From Fortiea sp. LEGE XX443 (lineage in GTDB: Bacteria; Cyanobacteriota; Cyanobacteriia; Cyanobacteriales; Nostocaceae), in contig NZ_JADEXZ010000023.1 in NCBI RefSeq assembly GCF_015206815.1, positions 1 to 64,000 on the forward strand: a DNA stretch of 64,000 nucleotides, read 5' to 3'. Made by a program: the position numbers and the translations under genes. Shown one piece after another: positions 26,978-35,089 of the stretch. The notes beneath the pieces are model-generated. The model had not been told where the DNA came from. It worked only from the letters and a program-made list of their open reading frames with translations, and searched no databases. Each line of letters begins with the position of its first letter. The first letter of the stretch is position 1.

Positions 26978-27646
26978 ATGATTGACGCTATATTAGTGCC
27001 GCAGGGTGCAGAGTATAAAGCTGTGTGTCGTGGCTTACACCAAACTACGGGAGCAATACCAACAGTTTTATCGATACCCGTGGGAATGCAGCCTTTAACT
27101 AAGTGCTTACAACAATGGCAAAAACAGCAGCAGTCACCATCAAAAGTGCTGGTGATGGGTTTGTGTGGTAGCTTGCGCCAGCGTTACGCGGTTGGGGATA
27201 TGGTGTTATATCAACATTGCACTTATCAGGGACAAGTGCAAGAATGCGATCGCACTTTGACGACGCAGTTGTATTCTCGCTTACACAAAAAAGTGTCTTT
27301 GGTTAAGGGATTGACAAGCGATCGCATCATCTGGTCTGCTACAGAAAAATCCTATTTAGGTGAAACATCCGACAGTGATGTTGTCGATATGGAAAGTTTC
27401 GCCGCTCTCAAGTTTTTTCAGCAAATTGGCGTAGCAGTTGCAGTGTTACGAGTCGTAAGTGACGACTGTCAACACGATATTCCCGATCTTACCGCAGCTA
27501 TCAGTCCCGATGGTTCACTACAAACTGTACCCTTGGCGTGGGGATTAATTCGTCAACCCCTAGCTGCTACTCGGTTAATTCGTGGTTCCTTACAAGGGTT
27601 AAAAGTATTAGAAACCTTGACTCAATCACTATTCATCAAAAGATAG
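26978..27646 (+). CDS. hpnG: HpnG-like nucleoside phosphorylase (adenosylhopane phosphorylase)
   Basis: MTA/SAH-nucleosidase and phosphorylase fold of 222 residues. The first strand MIDAILVPQGAEYKAV, the glycine loop VMGLCGSLRQRYAVGDMVLY, and the base-recognition segment DSDVVDMESFAAL (ribose-binding Glu) followed by VLRVVSDD (catalytic Asp) are in the expected order. HpnG removes adenine from adenosylhopane made by HpnH, leading to ribosylhopane and then bacteriohopanetetrol. Assignment as HpnG rather than another nucleosidase rests on the nearby hpnA-hpnH and on the family pattern. Confidence 0.78.
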   Translation: MIDAILVPQGAEYKAVCRGLHQTTGAIPTVLSIPVGMQPLTKCLQQWQKQQQSPSKVLVMGLCGSLRQRYAVGDMVLYQHCTYQGQVQECDRTLTTQLYSRLHKKVSLVKGLTSDRIIWSATEKSYLGETSDSDVVDMESFAALKFFQQIGVAVAVLRVVSDDCQHDIPDLTAAISPDGSLQTVPLAWGLIRQPLAATRLIRGSLQGLKVLETLTQSLFIKR

Positions 27647-27927
27647 GATATTTTATTAGTGTTTATTAGTATTGATTGGTATGTAAGAGCGTGATATTTT
27701 TATTTTAAATATAAAAGCACTAACTTCTTTGATGATTTTTGTAATTTAATTATTTCTTGATAAAAGAATATTAATTTGTATGAAATACTGAGCTTAAATT
27801 AAAAAAATAAAGTTATGACATATCCAAGTATTGCTACTTAACCAAACGATAACATAAACGCATTTTTTTTTGATTATCTTGTACTAATATCAATAAACCT
27901 GAGACTAGATTAATTAAATATAAAGAT

Positions 27928-30924
27928 ATGACATATATTAAAAGCGCCTTTCAAGAATTTATTGCCACCCTAGAGGGATTTGAACAATTGCCGGCTGAAG
28001 TGATTGTCAATACTTCCGAAAAATTAGAAGCTTGGCGCTACCGGATTGGACAGAAAATTATTGGAAATGAGAGCATACCACAAAAAATTATTATTCTTTA
28101 TGAAGGGCAAGTCCGCCTTTTAGGATATGATCCTCAAACCCAAACAGTAACTACTTTAAAATTGCTTAAGCCAGGCGCAATTATTGGTGAAATTAGTTGC
28201 TTGCGTCAGGTAGCATGTGAGATTGCGATCGCTTCTACAGAAGTGATATGTTTAGCGTTGAATGTTGAAGAATATTTCCGCCTCCTATCTGACTACCCTG
28301 AATTTGCTAATACCCGCCGAAATCGCAGTAACATATCAGAAGTTTTTGATGTTTTAGGTGTGCAGGTAGCCAAGCAAGCTAATGCTGTTGCCAATTTTCA
28401 AGAAGTATCAGAGCAAGCTTTGTTAGGAGCTAAAATACATCACTTGCTCCCTGGTAAAACTCCATATAACCAGCTAGATAGTAACCGATTTTGGTTTGTT
28501 AGTGGCGGTGCAGTCAAGAATTTTGCGCCCGGCTCTCCCTTAGAATTGCGTGATGAAAAGATTGAAGTTACTGCTAATATTCCCGCACGCTTAATTGGTT
28601 TTGCCCCAGCAGATTTATTATTTCTAGATAGCTATTCTCAATCTGAGGAACCGTCTGTTAACGACACCCAAGCAACCATTACAGACGAGTTAGATATTCC
28701 CTACGCACCTGATGAAGTTACTCAAGTAGAATATCCCGAACAAGGTCGCAAAAAACAACTAAAATATCCCTTAGTTCGTGGTAAGGGAGAATTAAATGCC
28801 ACGTTTGCTTGTTTTCAAATGCTGGCCAAGCATTTAGAGATTCCCTTGCGTCGGGAAGTAGTACGGCGCATTTTATCTGAGCAAATTAAACGCCAAGGTA
28901 GTATATCCTTCCCAGCTTGCGCCTATTTAGCAGAATTAATTGGCTTGAAAGCGCAGCTAGTAGATTTACCTGTTGCTACCATTGCACGAATTCCCACACC
29001 AGCACTCATTCGTTATCGTGAAACCTTCGCTGTGTTATATGCAGCAGATGCTCATCATGTTGTCGTTGGTGTTCCAACCCAAGGTTTGGTACGCTGTAAA
29101 CCGGGAGAGTTACTGGCGAATTTAGAAATTGACGAAAGCAATAATCCCCCACAAATGCGGGTGTTGCTGCTGAGTGCTACCAAAGAAACACCAAAAGAGC
29201 GGTTTGGTGTTTCGTGGTTTTTACCTTATTTATCGCGCTACCGTCGAGTTCTCATCGAAGTCTTTATTGCTTCCTTCTTTGTACAATTGGCCCAACTGGC
29301 TAACCCCCTCGTCATTCAGTTGATTATCGACAAAGTTATTAATCAAAATAGTATTAGCACCCTCAATGTTTTAGGAGTATTACTGTTAGTAGTAGGGTTA
29401 TTTGAAGCTGTAATTAGTACTTTGCGGACTTACTTATTTGTCGATACTACCAACCGCATTGATATGGGTTTGGGTTCGCAAATTATTGACCATTTATTAA
29501 GGCTACCGTTGCGCTATTTTGAACGTCGTCCGGTGGGGGAATTGTCAACACGGGTCAATGAGTTAGAAAATATCCGTCAGTTTCTTACAGGTACAGCTTT
29601 AACTGTAGGATTAGATGCGGTATTTTCGGTGGTTTATATTGTTGTTATGGTGTTTTACAGTTGGCAACTTACTTTAGTAGGTTTAGGGACAATTCCTTTA
29701 TTTATTGTTATTACCTTAATTGCCTCACCAACAATTAGTAAACAGTTACGCAGCAAAGCCGAACGCAATGCCGAAACTCAATCTTATTTAGTTGAAGTGA
29801 TGTCGGGTATTCAAACAGTCAAAGCTCAAAACATCGAATTGCGATCGCGCTTTTCTTGGCAAGAGCGTTATGCTCGATATGTAGGGGCTGGTTTTAAAAC
29901 CGTTGTGACTTCTACCTTGGCTAATTCTACCAGCAACTTTCTCAACAAACTTAGTAGTTTGCTAGTTTTATGGGTTGGTGCTTATCTGGTACTTCAACAA
30001 GAATTAACTTTGGGAGAATTAATTGCCTTTCGGATTATATCAGGTTATGTTACCGGCCCCATTTTACGGTTAGCGCAACTGTGGCAAAGCTTCCAAGAAA
30101 CTGCCTTATCTTTAGAACGGTTGAGTGATATTGTCGATACACCAGAAGAAGGCGAAGCTGACAGAGGTAATATTCCTTTACCAGCAATTGACGGTACAGT
30201 TAAATTTGATAATGTTTCGTTCCGATTTGCACCTAGCGGCCCACTGCAACTTTCTAATATCAATATTGAATTTACATCGGGACAATTTGTGGGCATTGTG
30301 GGGCAGAGTGGCTCTGGTAAAAGTACGATGATGAAATTACTGCTCAGACTTTATGATGTCGAGTCGGGCAGGATTTTAATCGATGGTTATGATATTGCTA
30401 AAGTAGAGCTTTACTCCTTAAGAAGACAGATAGGAGTAGTACCCCAAGAAACGCTGTTATTTGACGGTACAGTTCAAGAAAATATTGCTTTAACTAACCC
30501 TGAGGCGACTACCGATGAAATTATCGAAGCAGCGCATGTTGCTTGCGCCCATGAGTTTATTATGAGCTTACCCAACGGTTACAATACGCGGGTAGGAGAA
30601 AGAGGTGCGGGACTTTCTGGGGGACAACGCCAAAGAATTGCGATCGCTCGTTCTGTACTCCAAAGACCAAAACTGTTAGTCTTAGATGAGGCAACCAGCG
30701 CTTTAGATTACCCCACAGAACGCCAAGTTTGTCTAAACTTAGCCAAAGCCTTTCAAGGTAGCACAGTATTTTTCATTACCCACCGCCTGAACACTGTCAG
30801 CCATGCAGACAGCATCGTTGTTATGGATGCAAGCAGAGTTATAGAACAAGGTAGTCATCAAGAATTAATGGCTGCTAAAGGTCATTATTATTACCTCTAT
30901 CAACAGCAAGACGTTAATTTGTAA
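27928..30924 (+). CDS. cNMP-domain/C39-like/ABC exporter (HlyB-type, type I secretion)
   Basis: A 998-residue fusion. Residues ~15-120 form a cyclic-nucleotide-binding-like domain (GAIIGEISCLRQ), followed by a second similar region. About 290-420 is a C39 peptidase-like domain in which the catalytic Cys position is Ala (ELNATFACFQML against the usual DCGxxC), while the later His (HHVVVGV) is kept; such domains bind but do not cut substrates, as in HlyB. Then come six membrane helices and an ABC ATPase: Walker A GQSGSGKST (~792), LSGGQRQR (~896), Walker B LLVLDEAT (~916). The HlyD partner follows 229 bp downstream. It likely exports a large unprocessed protein through a type I system with a TolC-like protein encoded elsewhere. 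Confidence 0.88.
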   Translation: MTYIKSAFQEFIATLEGFEQLPAEVIVNTSEKLEAWRYRIGQKIIGNESIPQKIIILYEGQVRLLGYDPQTQTVTTLKLLKPGAIIGEISCLRQVACEIAIASTEVICLALNVEEYFRLLSDYPEFANTRRNRSNISEVFDVLGVQVAKQANAVANFQEVSEQALLGAKIHHLLPGKTPYNQLDSNRFWFVSGGAVKNFAPGSPLELRDEKIEVTANIPARLIGFAPADLLFLDSYSQSEEPSVNDTQATITDELDIPYAPDEVTQVEYPEQGRKKQLKYPLVRGKGELNATFACFQMLAKHLEIPLRREVVRRILSEQIKRQGSISFPACAYLAELIGLKAQLVDLPVATIARIPTPALIRYRETFAVLYAADAHHVVVGVPTQGLVRCKPGELLANLEIDESNNPPQMRVLLLSATKETPKERFGVSWFLPYLSRYRRVLIEVFIASFFVQLAQLANPLVIQLIIDKVINQNSISTLNVLGVLLLVVGLFEAVISTLRTYLFVDTTNRIDMGLGSQIIDHLLRLPLRYFERRPVGELSTRVNELENIRQFLTGTALTVGLDAVFSVVYIVVMVFYSWQLTLVGLGTIPLFIVITLIASPTISKQLRSKAERNAETQSYLVEVMSGIQTVKAQNIELRSRFSWQERYARYVGAGFKTVVTSTLANSTSNFLNKLSSLLVLWVGAYLVLQQELTLGELIAFRIISGYVTGPILRLAQLWQSFQETALSLERLSDIVDTPEEGEADRGNIPLPAIDGTVKFDNVSFRFAPSGPLQLSNINIEFTSGQFVGIVGQSGSGKSTMMKLLLRLYDVESGRILIDGYDIAKVELYSLRRQIGVVPQETLLFDGTVQENIALTNPEATTDEIIEAAHVACAHEFIMSLPNGYNTRVGERGAGLSGGQRQRIAIARSVLQRPKLLVLDEATSALDYPTERQVCLNLAKAFQGSTVFFITHRLNTVSHADSIVVMDASRVIEQGSHQELMAAKGHYYYLYQQQDVNL

Positions 30925-31007
30925 TGTATCAAAGGCCAATAGTCAATAGTTATTGATTTATATATATTGACTAAGTAGGTCGGTGTTAAAAATTGTCGTT
31001 ATGACAA

Positions 31008-31035
31008 GGCAGGAGGCAGAAGGCAGAAGGCAGAA
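31008..31035. repeat. Heptamer tandem repeat (GGCAGAA)
   Basis: GGCAGGA followed by three GGCAGAA units and then a degenerate GGGAAGA. It lies in the spacer between the ABC exporter and the HlyD gene. Confidence 0.82.
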
Positions 31036-31153
31036 GGGAAGAGGTTTTCAAGCTACTTTACTTTCCATTACATAGTTCGGTTTATTTGCACCTTTCTACT
31101 TATTTATTTATCAAACAATCAGCCACTACTTATAAACTACGGGTAAAACTACT

Positions 31154-32737
31154 ATGACTCAACTTAATGGTAATCGCCTAAATGGCAACAACGGTAACGG
31201 TAAACATCATTCAGAAGTGACAACAGACTCACCAATATTACAATCGCCAGCCAAGGTTTCTCAGCAGCCTTTAATTAATCAAAAATTTGATAACTTTGAG
31301 CAATCTATCGTATTGCGTCAATCTCCAGTTTGGTCACGTACAATTATGTTGACCTTGATGGCTTTAGCTTGTTTTGGGATTATTTGGGCTTATTTTGCCA
31401 AAATTGAGCAAGTTGTGCCTGCTACAGGTCAATTAAAACCCCAAGGAACAGTAAAAGATGTTCAAGCTCCAGTTAGTGGCGTAGTCAAAGAAGTTTATAT
31501 CAAAGATGGACAAACAGTAAACAAAGGCGATTTACTATTAACTTTTGAAACTGTTGCTACTTTGGCAGAATTGAATTCATTAATTAACGTTCGTAATAGC
31601 TTAATTAGAGAAAACCAAATTTATCGCCGTTTGATGAGTTCTAGCTATACTGTAGGCTCGGAAATAGAGTTTTTAAGGAGTAAGTTACCAACAGATGCAG
31701 TCTTTCTTTTGAAAAGTCGAGGAGCATTAGTTAGCGAAAATGAATTGTTACGGAAAGAATTAAGAAGTTCGACATCTATGCAAGGACTCGGAGTAGATGA
31801 ACGACAACGCCTACAAATATCCAATTTAGAATTAGTGACTCGTGCAAATGCAGCGCAGTTAGAAGTTGAAAAAATCAAAAAACAACTTACACAAAATATA
31901 GTTAAAATTGCTGACACTAAATCTAGTTTAGAGATTCAACAGGGAATTTTAAATAAACTGAAAATATTAGCAGAGGAAGGTGGAGTTTCTCAGCTACAAT
32001 ATCTCAATCAGCAACAACAAGTCCAAAATCTCCAAGCAGAAGTAGCCCAATTAGAAGAAGAAGATAAACGCCTGAAGTTTGATATTGAGAAAGGAAGACA
32101 GCAGTTAAGTAATACTGTTGCTGTTTCTGGTAAAAATGTTTTAGAAAAAATCTCCGAGAATAAACAACGCATCGCTGATATCGACAGTCAATTTATCAAA
32201 ATTGTGCTGGAAAATGAACAACGTTTAGCGGATATCAATAGCAAAATTTCTCAATCACAGTTGAATCTGAGATACCAAGAACTACGCGCTCCTGTCAGCG
32301 GAGTAATTTTTGATTCGCAAGTAAAAAATCCTGGTTTCGTAGCCAACTCTACACAAAAATTACTGCAAATTGTCCCTAACGAAAAATATATTGCTGAGGT
32401 GTTTATTACTAATAAAGATATTGGTTTCGTACAGAAAGGTATGAAGGCTGACGTAAGAATCGATTCCTTTCCTTTCAGTGAGTTTGGCGATATTAAAGGC
32501 CAATTAGTTGATATAGGTTCTGATGCTTTACCACCAGATGAAAATCATAAATTTTATAGATTCCCAGCCAAAATAGCTTTAGACAAGCAATCATTAGGCA
32601 TGAATGGTAAAAATCTGTCATTACAGTCAGGGATGTCTATCAGCGCCAACATTAAAGTGCGCGAAGAAAGAACAGTTATAAGTCTATTTACTGAGTTGTT
32701 TACCAAGCAAATTGAAAGTTTAAAAGAGGTACGCTAA
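31154..32737 (+). CDS. HlyD-family periplasmic adaptor of type I secretion
   Basis: 527 residues. A cytoplasmic Asn/Gly-rich N-terminus precedes one membrane helix (MLTLMALACFGIIWAYFA, about residues 59-76). A biotinyl-lipoyl half-motif follows (VKDVQAPVSGVVKEVYIKDGQTVNKGDLLLTFE), then a long coiled-coil hairpin (~130-360), and the second lipoyl half (LRYQELRAPVSGVIFDSQVKNPGFV). It ends with a beta-barrel domain with FITNKDIGFVQKGMKADVRIDSFPFSEFG, typical of HlyD. It pairs with the upstream ABC exporter to span inner membrane and periplasm. Confidence 0.92.
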   Translation: MTQLNGNRLNGNNGNGKHHSEVTTDSPILQSPAKVSQQPLINQKFDNFEQSIVLRQSPVWSRTIMLTLMALACFGIIWAYFAKIEQVVPATGQLKPQGTVKDVQAPVSGVVKEVYIKDGQTVNKGDLLLTFETVATLAELNSLINVRNSLIRENQIYRRLMSSSYTVGSEIEFLRSKLPTDAVFLLKSRGALVSENELLRKELRSSTSMQGLGVDERQRLQISNLELVTRANAAQLEVEKIKKQLTQNIVKIADTKSSLEIQQGILNKLKILAEEGGVSQLQYLNQQQQVQNLQAEVAQLEEEDKRLKFDIEKGRQQLSNTVAVSGKNVLEKISENKQRIADIDSQFIKIVLENEQRLADINSKISQSQLNLRYQELRAPVSGVIFDSQVKNPGFVANSTQKLLQIVPNEKYIAEVFITNKDIGFVQKGMKADVRIDSFPFSEFGDIKGQLVDIGSDALPPDENHKFYRFPAKIALDKQSLGMNGKNLSLQSGMSISANIKVREERTVISLFTELFTKQIESLKEVR

Positions 32738-32849
32738 ATCTATAGTTTTTGAGATTTGAGTTAGCTGAATATAATTGTTTGTAGGATGAGTTTTGCTATC
32801 GTTTTACCCATCCTATTTTTTTGTGTCAACTTGAGCAAAGTAGTGAATC

Positions 32850-33641
32850 TTATCGGGTAAAATAATTTGCTGTGACAGCAATAATATGAAACACTATGTG
32901 AGCAATCATTGCAGCTTCAAGACCTTGATTCCAGTAGAGATAGCCGGCTATTAAACCAAAAAATGAATTACCTGCAATTATATAAGTAACTATTAAAGTG
33001 TTAACTTGCGTTCCTAGTGCGAAGGCAAGAGGTAAATGACCCAAGCCAAAGAGAAAAGCCGAAAGAGCGATCGCTCCTACAAAATAGAATGGGGAAGGTT
33101 CACCCTGTCCATTTGTAAAAATGCGCCAACCTATCCACACAAAAAGTGTCATCATTCCCCATCTCAGCAATAACTCTTCGGTAAGGCCTCCATACAGAAT
33201 GCGAGTTAAAAATGAGGTATTGTTTGATAATGCTTCAGCCTTCATGACAAAATTGGAAGGTAAAAAAGGTTTGGTAAAAAAATTGATCGCAATCAGTACA
33301 ATACTTCCTAGCAACCCGCCAATTAACCCTGGAAGCACTTGGGGCTGAATAGCTTGGCTAATTGAAGTTTTATTAGATACTGCCTCAGCCAAAGGTGCTG
33401 ATAATCCAACTTTATGCGCCAAAGCAACACCAATCAATACAGCAATAGACAAAAGAATGGTTGGCTGAATCAAGGAAAGCAACTTAATAGCCCAAAGAGG
33501 CAGTAAAAATTTTTCATCTTCAGGAATGGGTAAGTTAATCCCCCAAAGAGAAATAACACCTGTCATGCCTGTTAACCACAAAATTATAAATAGTTTCATG
33601 GACATCGTATTGAACTGAATTACATATAAATTAACGGGCAA
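32850..33641 (-). CDS. CPBP-family intramembrane glutamic protease
   Basis: Multi-spanning membrane protein with the CAAX-protease/bacteriocin-processing (CPBP) motifs: GGLTEELLLRWGMM (motif 1, EExxxR), AFLFGLGHLPLA (motif 2, FxxxH), and GLEAAMIAHIVFHIIAV (motif 3, with the conserved His). About eight membrane helices. Possible roles include prenyl-protein processing or membrane-protein quality control. The listed start overlaps the upstream acetyltransferase by 11 bp; internal ATGs at 33605 or 33599 give a better signal-anchor N-terminus and may be the real start. Confidence 0.85.
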   Translation of the reverse strand: MPVNLYVIQFNTMSMKLFIILWLTGMTGVISLWGINLPIPEDEKFLLPLWAIKLLSLIQPTILLSIAVLIGVALAHKVGLSAPLAEAVSNKTSISQAIQPQVLPGLIGGLLGSIVLIAINFFTKPFLPSNFVMKAEALSNNTSFLTRILYGGLTEELLLRWGMMTLFVWIGWRIFTNGQGEPSPFYFVGAIALSAFLFGLGHLPLAFALGTQVNTLIVTYIIAGNSFFGLIAGYLYWNQGLEAAMIAHIVFHIIAVTANYFTR

Positions 33642-34101
33642 TTAAAAACTTCTCCATTGCATAATTAATAAAAGTTTCTCCTCTACGTTCTACCTGTTGT
33701 TCTCTAATGACGGAGAAGCCTTTGTGCAAGAAAAACGGCTTGGCGGTAATACTTGCTTCAACATAAAAGCGATTAATTCCTAATTCATCAGCTTTTGCTT
33801 CAATTGCAGAATAAATCTGACTACCAACACCCATTCGCTGATAATTTTTATGACAGTAGAAGCAGTCTATATGTCCATTTAACTCTAACTCGCCAAAGCC
33901 TGCAATCACACCTTGATCATCAGCAACGTAAGTGAATCGTTCTGAACAAATTTTTGCCCAGTTCCTAAAATGAATATTATCTGGGGCCCATGCTTCGACT
34001 TGATTGTTTGAGTAGTCACGAATATTAACTTGACGTACTGTTTCGTAGAATAATTGCGCTATTTGCTCCGCATCTTGCTGATGAAACAATCGTATTTTCA
34101 T
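33631..34101 (-). CDS. GNAT family N-acetyltransferase
   Basis: 156 residues with GNAT motifs: IRLFHQQDAEQIAQLFYETV at the N-terminus, VIAGFGELELNGHIDCFYCHKNYQRMGVGSQIYSAIEAKADELG with the acetyl-CoA-binding Q/RxxGxG/A loop (QRMGVGS), and VEASITAKPFFLHKGFSVIREQ at the end. Closest in type to YafP/ElaA-like small acetyltransferases; substrate unknown. It is divergent from the DUF427 gene and its end overlaps the CPBP protease frame, so the two minus-strand genes are probably co-transcribed. Confidence 0.87.
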   Translation of the reverse strand: MKIRLFHQQDAEQIAQLFYETVRQVNIRDYSNNQVEAWAPDNIHFRNWAKICSERFTYVADDQGVIAGFGELELNGHIDCFYCHKNYQRMGVGSQIYSAIEAKADELGINRFYVEASITAKPFFLHKGFSVIREQQVERRGETFINYAMEKFLIAR

Positions 34102-34191
34102 AAAAGTATCCTTAGCTCATTATTTAGAACAATCAGCGATCGCATTTACGCTAAAGTAGAAGCGATCGCATATTTATTTTTACCTATTGGT

Positions 34192-34689
34192 ATGTTTTCC
34201 CCTCAACGCATCGAACCTGCACCCGGACAAGAATCAGTATGGGACTATCCCCGTCCTCCTCGCTTGGAACCTACCAACAAACATATACAGATAATTTTTA
34301 ATGGCGTAACTATTGTAGACACCCACAACGCCAAGCGGGTTTTAGAAACCAGTCATCCTCCTTCTTATTACATCCCGCCAGAGGATATCAAGATGGAATA
34401 TTTAGTATCAGTACCACAATCTAGTTTTTGTGAGTGGAAAGGACGCGCTGGTTACTACACAATTTGTGTCGGGGATAAAGAAGCGCAAAACGCTGCTTGG
34501 TTTTACACCAATCCTACAGAAGCTTTTGCCACAATTAAAGATCATGTGGCTTTTTACGTCCATCTTATGGATGCTTGCTATGTAGATGGGGAAAAAGTAC
34601 AACCACAACCAGGGAATTTTTACGGCGGTTGGGTTACTAGTGATATTGTCGGGCCATTTAAAGGCGGGCCTGGTACTTGGGGATGGTGA
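34192..34689 (+). CDS. DUF427 domain protein
   Basis: 165 residues from the ATG at 34192. The DUF427 pattern is clear: SVWDYPRPPRLEPTNKHIQIIFNGVTIVDT, RVLETSHPPSYYIPPEDI, and SFCEWKGRAGYYTI followed by AAWFYTNPTEAF and the C-terminal GNFYGGWVTSDIVGPFKG. The frame stays open upstream to 34054, across the divergent promoter and the neighbour's start, so the longer form is rejected. DUF427 proteins are small soluble beta-barrel-like proteins of unknown function common in cyanobacteria and actinobacteria. Confidence 0.88.
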   Translation: MFSPQRIEPAPGQESVWDYPRPPRLEPTNKHIQIIFNGVTIVDTHNAKRVLETSHPPSYYIPPEDIKMEYLVSVPQSSFCEWKGRAGYYTICVGDKEAQNAAWFYTNPTEAFATIKDHVAFYVHLMDACYVDGEKVQPQPGNFYGGWVTSDIVGPFKGGPGTWGW

Positions 34690-35089
34690 GAGGTGAGGCT
34701 AATTTCTTTTTCAAATTAATATGCTTAAAACAACAACACCCAAGCTTCTACTCACTTAGCGATTTCCTCTCATTCATCACTCATCTTAGTAGGCTTGTAC
34801 TGATTAAAATCTCTTGAGAAATCAGTCACATTGCCTCTGTTTACCACAACGAGGAAATATTAGTGTTCGAGTTGGGTGTTGCTGTTAGGGCGAGACAGAT
34901 TGTAATCAAACAGCGTTTTTACCTCTTAACTAACTTGAACATTGGCTGTTAATCTGCCAGGGAAGCTTTTCAGCTTCAATTATTAATTTATCACGACTAA
35001 ATCAAAGTGCATTGGCTTTGATACCAAACTTTACTTTTGCCTTTAGAGGATGTGTGAGAAGTCTATTTTCAGACTTTTGTCAAAGGTAA
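34690..35089. other. Gene-free spacer between convergent genes
   Basis: 400 bp without a gene. Contains a small hairpin GAAGC/GCTTC at 34962-34977 and AAGTCT/AGACTT with a short T run at 35059-35076, either of which may end a transcript. No dispersed repeat was recognised. Confidence 0.45.
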
